Source: Streptomyces spinosisporus (GTDB lineage Bacteria; Actinomycetota; Actinomycetes; Streptomycetales; Streptomycetaceae). Taken from it: a stretch of 64,000 bases of DNA. The stretch is from contig NZ_JALDAX010000013.1 in NCBI RefSeq assembly GCF_022698145.1, positions 1 through 64,000 of the forward strand, given 5' to 3'. The position numbers and the translations under genes are program-made. Positions 34,788 through 42,500 of the stretch are shown here, one piece after another (within the stretch, counting starts at the first letter, position 1; every line of letters begins with the position of its first letter). The notes below the pieces were generated by a model. That model did no database searches and was not told the DNA's origin. It saw nothing but the letters and a program-made list of their open reading frames with translations.

Positions 34788-36218
34788 ATGACGGGTATCA
34801 CGACAGACATCAACACTGCATGGGGGGAACTGGGCGGCGATCCCGCCCTGGTCTCCCGGGTCTCCACCGTCGCGCGCCGGGGAGCGCTCGAAGCGCGGCT
34901 TCCCGTACGGGAGTTGGCGCGCGCCTGCGTCGGAGCGTGCGCGCTGGCCGCCGCCGAGCTGGGAGCGCTGCGGGGCGGGCTCACGGAGGTGCCCGGCGTG
35001 GTCGTGGACGACGGGGCCGTGGCCACGGCCTTCCGCAGTGAGCGGCATCTCACGGTCGACGGGCGGGCGCCGGTCACCTTCGCGCCGCTGTCGCGGTTCT
35101 GGCGCACGGCGGACGGCTGGGTACGGACGCATGCGAACTATCCGCACCACCGCGCGCGGCTGCTGGAGGTGCTGGGTGTGCCCGACGACGTGGACGCCGT
35201 CGGGGCGGAGCTCGCGCGGCGGAGCTCGGCCGAAATCGAGGAGGCCGTGTACGCGGCCGGAGGGCTGGCCGTCGCGCTGCGGACGCCGAAGGAGTGGGCC
35301 GCGCACGAGCAGGCGGTCGCGGTGGCGGAGCGGCCCCTGGTGGAGCGCGAGCGGCTGGACGGCGCGCACGCGCGCGAGCTCCCGCCGGTCGACGGCTCTC
35401 CCCTGCTGCCCGCCGAAGGGCTCCGGGTCCTCGACCTGACCCGCGTCCTCGCCGGTCCCGTCGCCACCCGCACGCTCACCCTGCTGGGCGCGGACGTACT
35501 GCGCGTGGATCCGCCGCAGCTGCCCGAACTGCCCGACCAGCACGCCGACACGGGGTTCGGGAAGCGGTCGGCGACGCTCGACCTGACGGCCGACAGGCGC
35601 ACCTTCGAGGAGCTGCTCGCGGCGGCAGACGTGGTCGTCACCGGCTACCGTCCCGGCGCCCTGGACCGCTTCGGGCTGTCGCCGCAGGCCCTCGCCGAGC
35701 GGCGGCCCGGGGTGGTCGTGGCGCAGGTGTCGGCGTGGGGCGCGTACGGGCCGTGGGGTGACCGGCGGGGCTTCGACAGCCTGGTGCAGGTGGCCTCGGG
35801 GATCGCCGCCGTGGAGGGCTCGGCGGAGCAGCCGGGTGCACTACCCGCGCAGGCGCTCGACCACGGGACCGGCTATCTGCTGGCGGCCGCCGTGCTGCGC
35901 GCGCTCACCGAGCAGTCCCGTGAGGGCGGCAGCCGGTCCGTACGGCTGGCGCTGGCACGGACGGCGGAGTGGCTCGTGCACGGCATCGAGGTTGGGGAGG
36001 GCACCGAGGCCGAGGCGGGCATCGAGGACATGGAGGGCATCGAGGCCGGGGACGCGGAGGACGAGGCGTACGAGGGGCCCGGGCCCTGGCTCGCCGAGAC
36101 CGACAGCGCCCTGGGGCGGCTGCGGTACGCCCTGCCGCCGGTGTTTTTCGCGGGCGGCCCCGCCAACTGGGCGCGGCCGCCGGTGCCCTGGGGGTCGCAG
36201 CCCGCGCACTGGGTCTGA
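34788..36218 (+). CDS. CoA-transferase family III (CaiB/BaiF) protein
   Basis: A 476-residue enzyme of the formyl-CoA/carnitine CoA-transferase family, expected to move CoA between carboxylic acids. Recognisable stretches are LRVLDLTRVLAGPVATRTLTLLGADVLRVD (about 215-244), VVVTGYRPGALDRFGLS and VQVSAWG...GFDSLVQ. An acidic insertion EGTEAEAGIEDMEGIEAGDAEDEAYEG near 408-434 is unusual and contains short GIE repeats. No obvious Shine-Dalgarno precedes ATG 34788, consistent with a leaderless message. The substrate is unknown. Confidence 0.85.
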   Translation: MTGITTDINTAWGELGGDPALVSRVSTVARRGALEARLPVRELARACVGACALAAAELGALRGGLTEVPGVVVDDGAVATAFRSERHLTVDGRAPVTFAPLSRFWRTADGWVRTHANYPHHRARLLEVLGVPDDVDAVGAELARRSSAEIEEAVYAAGGLAVALRTPKEWAAHEQAVAVAERPLVERERLDGAHARELPPVDGSPLLPAEGLRVLDLTRVLAGPVATRTLTLLGADVLRVDPPQLPELPDQHADTGFGKRSATLDLTADRRTFEELLAAADVVVTGYRPGALDRFGLSPQALAERRPGVVVAQVSAWGAYGPWGDRRGFDSLVQVASGIAAVEGSAEQPGALPAQALDHGTGYLLAAAVLRALTEQSREGGSRSVRLALARTAEWLVHGIEVGEGTEAEAGIEDMEGIEAGDAEDEAYEGPGPWLAETDSALGRLRYALPPVFFAGGPANWARPPVPWGSQPAHWV

Positions 36219-36264
36219 GTCACGGGGGTGAGTGACAGGTCTGAGCCACAGGCGTGAGTCACGG
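36213..36264. repeat. 26-nt tandem duplication at the CoA-transferase stop
   Basis: Units 36213-36238 and 36239-36264, both starting gtctgag, match at 21 of 26 positions. The first unit contains the stop codon. It looks like an old slippage or unequal-exchange product. Confidence 0.55.
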
Positions 36265-36357
36265 CGCGACCGAAAACGTACCCATGGGCGGAATGCCGCA
36301 CCGCCAGTTGTTTTACTTCACTTGCCCGGTTCTGCGACGGCCGGTGAAGATCTTGAG

Positions 36358-37368
36358 GTGACGTTGTCCAGACCCACGGCCGACGCGGCCGACGCGAGCG
36401 GGCCGATACGGCGTCCCGGCGCCCGCCGGGCCGTGGCCGTCCTCGTCCTGGTGACGCTGGCCGCGCTCATACCGCTGCTCGGTCCGTCCGCCGCGCTGCA
36501 CGACACCGGCGAGGCCGCCGCACCCGGCGTCGGCGGCATCGCGCTGCTGCGGGCGGTGCTGTTCGCCGTCCTGTGCGTCCCGGTGGGCGAGCTGTTCGTG
36601 AACCGCCTGGCCCGCGCGCTGCCCGGCGCTCCCTCGTCCGGACCGCCGCGCAGCTGGGCCCCGTACGCGGCGGGCGCCGGCATCCTCGCGGCACTGGGGC
36701 TGGCCTCGGTGGTGTCCACCGGCAACCTGGTGCCGCACAGCCTGGCCCAGATCGACGTGGGCGGTCTGTACGACTCCCGGGACGGCAAGCTCGCCCTGGT
36801 GGAGGTCAACGCCTTCCTCGCGGCGGGCCTGTGCGCCCTCTCGCGCCACCCTGCCACGCAGCTGTGGCCGCTGGCCGCGGTGATCGTGGCGGAGGCCCTG
36901 CGCGCGCACCCCACGACCGAGCACCATCCGCTTCTCGGGTCCGGTCTGACGCTGGTGCACCTGACGTGCGCGACGCTGTGGGCGGGCGGTCTGCTGCACG
37001 CGCTGCGGACCCTGCGCGGCTGGGGTCGAGCGGAGGCGGGCGCCGCCCTGCTGGGGCTCTACGCGCGCGTGGCGGCCGTACTGCTCGCCCTCATCACCGC
37101 GACCGGGGTGTGGAGTTCGCTGCGCCGCATGCCCTCGCACACGATCCTCGACCAGCTGACGACGACGGCGTACGGGCGCACTCTGCTCGCCAAGGTGATC
37201 CTCGTGGCCGGCGTCGCCCTGCTCGCCCTGTGGGCGCGGATCCGGCTGAGCCGCGCCGCCGACCCCCTCACCGCCTGCTCGCCCGCGCGCGGGGAGGTTG
37301 CCGTTCTGGGGGTCGTGGTCGCGGTGTCGGGGCTGCTGACGGCGCTGCCGCTGCCCATCCGATGGTGA
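36358..37368 (+). CDS. CopD-like polytopic membrane protein
   Basis: A 336-residue membrane protein with about eight TM helices and the CopD-family pattern (GGLLHALRTLRGWG, VAAVLLALITATGVWSSLRRMP, YGRTLLAKVILVAGVALLALWARIRL). CopD proteins take up copper, often with a CopC partner, but no CopC domain or His/Met cluster is seen here, so a metal role is uncertain. The GTG at 36358 begins the family N-terminus; longer upstream frames lack support. Confidence 0.75.
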   Translation: MTLSRPTADAADASGPIRRPGARRAVAVLVLVTLAALIPLLGPSAALHDTGEAAAPGVGGIALLRAVLFAVLCVPVGELFVNRLARALPGAPSSGPPRSWAPYAAGAGILAALGLASVVSTGNLVPHSLAQIDVGGLYDSRDGKLALVEVNAFLAAGLCALSRHPATQLWPLAAVIVAEALRAHPTTEHHPLLGSGLTLVHLTCATLWAGGLLHALRTLRGWGRAEAGAALLGLYARVAAVLLALITATGVWSSLRRMPSHTILDQLTTTAYGRTLLAKVILVAGVALLALWARIRLSRAADPLTACSPARGEVAVLGVVVAVSGLLTALPLPIRW

Positions 37369-37400
37369 CGTCGGACCGGTGAACGCCAGGATGGGGAACA

Positions 37401-37427
37401 TCAGTTGGTGACCGTCAGTTGGTGACC
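37401..37427. repeat. 14-nt tandem duplication at the alcohol dehydrogenase stop codon
   Basis: tcagttggtgacc occurs at 37401-37413 and 37415-37427. The second copy includes the dehydrogenase stop. The perfect identity suggests a recent duplication. Confidence 0.6.
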
Positions 37428-38458
37428 AGCACCTTGAGCGCGGACCGGTCGTCCATCGCCTTGTAGCCGTCGGGCACGCCCTCCAGGCCGACCGTCATGT
37501 CGAAGACCGGCGAGGCGTCGACGGTGCCGTCCAGGACGTCGGGCAGGAGTTCCGGGATGTAGGCGCGGACGGGGGCGACGCCGCCGCGCAGCGCGATGTT
37601 CCGGTCGAACATGACGCCGAGGTCGAGGCCGGTGCCGCTGCCGTGCGGCACGCCGACGAAGCCGATCGCGCCGCCGTCGCGGGTGATGTCGACCGCCGTC
37701 CGCATGGACTGCTCGGTACCGACGGCCTCGATCACGGCGTGCGCACCCTGTCCGCGGGTGAGTTCGCGCACGGCCTCGACGGCCGCTTCACCGCGTTCGG
37801 CGACGACGTCGGTGGCACCGAAGCGGCGTGCGATGTCCGTACGGACCTGGTGGCGGCCGAGCGCGATGATCCGCTCCGCGCCGAGCCGCCGGGCGGCGAG
37901 CACCGCGCACAGGCCGACGGCGCCGTCGCCGACGACGGCGACGGTCGCTCCCGGGCGCACGCCGGCGCCGAGGGCGGCGTGGTGGCCGGTGCCGAGGACG
38001 TCGGAGAGGGTCAGCAGGGAGGACAGCAGACGGTCGTCGGAGGCGGCCTCCTTGGGGAGCTGCACGAGGGTGCCGTCGGCGAACGGCACGCGGACGGCCT
38101 CGCCCTGGCCGCCGTCGTAGCCGACCGAGCCCCAGAAGCCGCCGTGCCCGCAGGAGGTGGTCAGGCCCTCGCGGCAGTAGTCGCAGACGCCGTCGGACCA
38201 CATGAAGGGCGCGACGACGAGGTCACCCCGGCGCACGGTGCCCACGCCGGAGCCGGTCTCCTCGACGACGCCGAGGAACTCGTGCCCGATCCGCTGCCCC
38301 GGCCGCCGGTGCGACTCGCCCCTGTACGCCCACAGGTCGCTGCCGCAGATGCAGGCGCGCAGCACCCGCACCACCGCGTCGGTGGGCAGCTGCGCCACGG
38401 GCTCGGGCACGTCCTCCATGCGCATGTCGTACGGGGCGTGGATGGTGGTGGCGCGCAT
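37415..38458 (-). CDS. Zinc-dependent alcohol dehydrogenase (MDR family)
   Basis: A 347-residue medium-chain dehydrogenase. Catalytic zinc ligands are C38 (ICGSDLWAYRGE), GHEFLG and the later Cys/Asp; the NAD(P) site is VAVVGDGAVGLCAVLAARRLGA. The structural-zinc loop shows only three of the usual four cysteines (CDYCREGLTTSC), so that site may be weakened. The end VFDMTVGLEGVPDGYKAMDDRSALKVLV is typical of this subfamily. Substrate unknown. Confidence 0.9.
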   Translation of the reverse strand: MRATTIHAPYDMRMEDVPEPVAQLPTDAVVRVLRACICGSDLWAYRGESHRRPGQRIGHEFLGVVEETGSGVGTVRRGDLVVAPFMWSDGVCDYCREGLTTSCGHGGFWGSVGYDGGQGEAVRVPFADGTLVQLPKEAASDDRLLSSLLTLSDVLGTGHHAALGAGVRPGATVAVVGDGAVGLCAVLAARRLGAERIIALGRHQVRTDIARRFGATDVVAERGEAAVEAVRELTRGQGAHAVIEAVGTEQSMRTAVDITRDGGAIGFVGVPHGSGTGLDLGVMFDRNIALRGGVAPVRAYIPELLPDVLDGTVDASPVFDMTVGLEGVPDGYKAMDDRSALKVLVTN

Positions 38459-38577
38459 GGCGGGGGTCCTTCTCGTGCCGGGTCGTGAGCGCGCTCAGGG
38501 GTGGCGAGCGCACTTCACGGTACGTCGCCCCCGGTGCAGGCCGCTCGCCGAGCGCACCCGGAACGCCCCCGTGCGCC

Positions 38578-39192
38578 TCAGCACCGCGCCGCAGGTGTGA
38601 CCGACCGGACGTCGGCGGCGGGGATCCGGACCCAGCGCTTCTTTCCGGCCGTGCTGATCGTCACGGCCTCGGGGTCGGCCAGCACCAGCTCCCCGCATCG
38701 CACTCCCCCAGTGGTGTTCACGAGGACGTAGGGCCCGCTGCTGCCGGGACTCGCGGAGGTCTCCACCGGCACGAGCCACGACACCGCGATGGCGGCGACG
38801 ATCGCGCAGAGCCCGGCGACGGACAGCCGCCGCGCCGTGCTCAAGGCGTCCTGCGTCCGTTCGACCTCGTCCAGGATGCCGGAGAGCAGCCGGTCACCGG
38901 TCAGCCACACCCGCTGCCCCACCTGGCCGTTCGCCGCCCGTACGGCGCCCAGGGAGCCGGCAAGGAGCAGTACGAAGGCGAGGACGAGGAGCAGGGCGGT
39001 CACCCAACGCCAGCCGCCGGGCATGCCGGCCACGCTCTCGCGGCCCTTCAGCACGAAGACCACGCCGACCAGTCCCGTGAGACCTGCCAGGCCGTTGCGC
39101 CAGCCCTCCGCCTGCCGGCGTACCGTGCCGAGCTGGTCGTACTGGAGTTGCTGACCCAGCTGCGCGTACCGCTTCTTCGCGATGTCGGTCAC
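38578..39192 (-). CDS. Three-TM membrane protein, third gene of the caspase/Hsp90 operon
   Basis: A 204-residue protein of no recognised family: an N-terminal cytoplasmic helix (KKRYAQLGQQLQYDQLG), TM1 about 33-49, TM2 about 64-84, a polar loop (RVWLTGDRLLSGILDEVERTQD), TM3 about 123-143 and a C-terminal domain of 60 residues with C166 and C204. The GTG at 39192 overlaps the stop of the zinc-ribbon gene by 4 nt (GTGA), so it belongs to the same operon. A membrane effector or anchor role is inferred from context only. Confidence 0.75.
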   Translation of the reverse strand: MTDIAKKRYAQLGQQLQYDQLGTVRRQAEGWRNGLAGLTGLVGVVFVLKGRESVAGMPGGWRWVTALLLVLAFVLLLAGSLGAVRAANGQVGQRVWLTGDRLLSGILDEVERTQDALSTARRLSVAGLCAIVAAIAVSWLVPVETSASPGSSGPYVLVNTTGGVRCGELVLADPEAVTISTAGKKRWVRIPAADVRSVTPAARC

Positions 39193-39536
39193 GGCGCCGC
39201 CCCCGGCTCGGGAGGCGGGACCGGCACGTCCCAGAAGGCACCGCATCCGGTGTCCGGGGACTCCGGTGGCCGCTCGGCGTGGGGGTAGCCGCACTGGCAG
39301 TAGACGGGGATGTCACCGGTGAGGGGTTCGGGCGCGCGCCGCCCGCGGCCCCACAGCCGCTTGGGCGGGCCGAGGACGCCGTACGAGACCCGGAAGACCG
39401 TGTCCACCCTGCACGTCGGGCAGTACCCCTTGACGGTGTACCAGCGTCCGTCCTCGGACCGTGTGACGGTGAACGGCTCGTCCGGACGGACCTCGGCCTC
39501 GTGTTCGCGGAACTCGGTCGCAACGTGATCGGGCAT
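39189..39536 (-). CDS. Zinc-ribbon-like small protein, second gene of the caspase/Hsp90 operon
   Basis: A 115-residue acidic, Pro-rich protein with two knuckles: C39-P-T-C42 and C80-Q-C82-G...H86, plus C98. The pattern suggests one zinc held by C39, C42, C80 and C82 or H86. No TM or signal peptide. The ATG at 39536 follows GAGGA and lies 7 nt after the large gene's stop; its own stop overlaps the TM gene. Function unknown; operon membership suggests an adaptor or substrate. Confidence 0.75.
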   Translation of the reverse strand: MPDHVATEFREHEAEVRPDEPFTVTRSEDGRWYTVKGYCPTCRVDTVFRVSYGVLGPPKRLWGRGRRAPEPLTGDIPVYCQCGYPHAERPPESPDTGCGAFWDVPVPPPEPGAAP

Positions 39537-39543
39537 CAGGTCC

Positions 39544-42500
39544 TCAACTGGCGTCTTCGGCGACGTAGAACTCGGCGGACGGTGTCGGCGCCGGGTGGGC
39601 GGGAACGTCTGCGGGCAGGGTGAGCACGAACAAGGGGGCGTACAGGGCGAGCCGGTCGTACACCCACTGGGTCGTCTCCCCCAGTTCGCGTGCGGTGACG
39701 GCGACACGCTCGGACGTGACGGCGCCGCTCAACGCGGGTGCGCGGCCCGTGTACTGCCGGCTCAGCAGGATCAGGTCCTGCCAGCAGGGGACCACGTCGG
39801 AGGCGGGCTGCGGCCGTTCCATCAGCAGATCGAGCCCCAGGGGTCGGTACAGCGCGAGCCGGTCCCAGGTGCGGGTCAGCGACCAGCCGAACCGTGCCGC
39901 CGCGCGGACCAGGTCCAGCGGGCCTACGGGCCCGTCGCCGATGAGGTCCTCGCCGAACAGGGCGCTGTCGTACTCGGTCGGACGGTGCTCGCGCCAGTCC
40001 TCCGGACCGGTCTCCGGCTCCCGCCAAGGGGCGCCGAGGGAGGCGTACCGGGTGAGCGTCGCCAGGCTGTCGCCGAGCGTGCTGTCGTTCTCGCGCGCGT
40101 GGGCGACGAGGAGGGCCACGGTCGGCCGGGACCGCCAGCGCACGACGTCCTTTTCCGCCTCACAGCACACCACGAGGTCGGCGAGGGTGGGACGAAGATC
40201 CGGTGGCAGCGAACTCGACACCCCTTCCAGGGCGGAGACGTCGAGTCCGACGAGGGGGCCCAGCGGGACGAGGCGTTCGACTGCTGGGCGCAGTGCGGTG
40301 CGTGCCTTGGCTGCGGCAAGCAGGGCGAAGAAGATATCGAGGCCGTTGTGCAGGGCGGTGGTTTGTATGGCGTGCTCGATGCTGTACCCGGTCCCGGGGG
40401 TTCGGTCGAGGTGGCGCAGGCTCGAGTAGTGCTTGTCCCGGCAGAGCAGCAGTTCCCAGTCACTCGGCGCAACGGCGCGCCATTGCTCGACGAGCGCGGG
40501 GGCGCGTCCGTCCACTAGCCCTTCGTTCGCGAGTACGGTCAGTCGTTCCGCCACCGCCGCATCGTCGGCGGCTACACGAACCGCCGCCTGTGCCGTGTCC
40601 AGAAGATGTACGCCGTCATCGCGCCAGGAAAGCCGCAGGAGCCGCTCCGGGTCCCCGCGAAAGACAGCGCCCAGGAGGTCGCTGTCGAGCCGGGTGAAAA
40701 CGGTCCCGGTCATTCCGGCCAGGTCCGGAAGGTCGAGCGCCCGCGTGGCGAGCACGTCCGCGAAGCGTTCGACCACCTCTGCCACGGGCAGCCCCAGCAT
40801 GCCTGAAGCCCGGCCCAGCTGACGGCGCGTGAGGCGCTGATGGCTGGTGTATTCGCTGATGCCGAAGCTTTCCGTGAACTCGTCCACCTGCTCCTTTGTC
40901 CAAGACTTCGGCAAGTCGCGGGTCTCCGGTACCGGTTCGACCGGCTCGGGCGGTTCGGCCGCGACCGGACCTACGTGCGGCCAACCCAGCCACGCGTAGC
41001 GGTTGAGCACGTCGTCGTACAGCTCCTGGGGTGGCGGTTGCCCCACTACGTGGGCATCGGGCGCGAAGAATCGGGGATGCCAGCGAAGAACGGCGAGATC
41101 CTCGCGTGTGGCGACCTCATCGGCCGGAGCCGGTTCTGCGGTCTCGGGCACCTTCACGGGGAATCCGGCGGCCTCGAACCGCCGCGCCCTGGCCAGTGCC
41201 TCCCGAATGGGGAGACCTTGGCCGAGGCTGAAGCGGCTGAGCACCTGGATCACGCCTTCGACGGAATCACCGCCGACGAGTCCACGAGCAAAGGGGCCGC
41301 TGCCATAAAGGATTCGTGTGTCGGTCTCATCGAGCAGCAACCGGTGTGCGGCTTCAAGTCCGGTGACGGCGGGCACTTCCAGGCCCATGATGGCGTAGCG
41401 GCGCAGCCGCCTCATGAGCCGACCCAGACTGATGTTTTCGTCCCTATGCCTCGGCAAAGCGGCTTTCAGTGAATGCCTGGACCAGTCGAAATAATCCGTC
41501 GTGAAGTGCACTTCCCAGGCCTCGGGATGCGGATAACCATCTGTCGTCTCCGGCAGCGCCAGCTCATCCCGCCCACGGCGGGCCAGTTCGATTCCCACAC
41601 CGCGCAGTATGGCCGCCCGCCAGGCAATGAAAGCGGAGTTCGTCGTCCCGGTGCGAATGAGAGGTGTGTCGTACTCTGCACGCCGAACCAGGCTGGGGTC
41701 GACGGGAAAACACCCCACCTGGCGGAAGTCGAGCAACACCGACCTGTCCCACGCGGTTCTGCTGGTCAGCCGCGCATCGGTGGCCAGGAGCCGGTCGACC
41801 AGTGGCATCGCCGCATCCGGGTGCACGCCCGCGAAAGCCCAGAGCCACTCCAGGGTGAGCCAGTGAGGAGCGTCGAACCTATTGGACGCGTGTCGGATCT
41901 TCTCGTCCACCCAGCCTCTGTCGTACGACAGCATCCGTGCCCGGTCCGCGCTGAGTTCTGGAGTGTGTGCCGCGCGCAGGTCCACGACGAAACCGAAAGG
42001 GCGACCGACCCCTTCGTGCCAGTCTGTGGCCTCTTTGTCGGTGTGTCCGGACCTGGCGTCCGAGCTGAACCAGGAAAGTGCACTCGCGTCCCGGCTCGCG
42101 TCCACCGCCCCAGGATCCGTCAAGATCCCATCAGCCAGCAAACACCCATTCCCCTTAACCCACCAGGCATCAGCCCCCGCCGGAACAGGACTAATCGCGT
42201 CCCCGAAGTAGTACAGCGCACCCTTCTCCCAGGTGCGCAGAACGTCCCCGCCCCGCTCCACCCGCATCGCGAACTCCGACCGCCACACGCGTGTGCCGAG
42301 TTCCTTCGCGACGTCGACGCCGTCCTGCTGGAGGTAGAGCCGCACCCGGGTGCCGCCGGTCGGCTGGGCCTCCTCGCTGCGCCGGATGCGGAACAGGCTG
42401 CCGGTGGAGGCCACGTCGACGCACAGGCCTCCGCCCGGGTCGGCACGGCCGTACTCATCGGTGGCGCGGGTCCAGATGCTGATCTCGTCGGCCAGCATGA

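Noticed and set aside
36358..37368. Functional copper importer CopCD
   Set aside because: CopD-like topology is present but no CopC domain, metal-binding His/Met cluster or copper gene context is seen.
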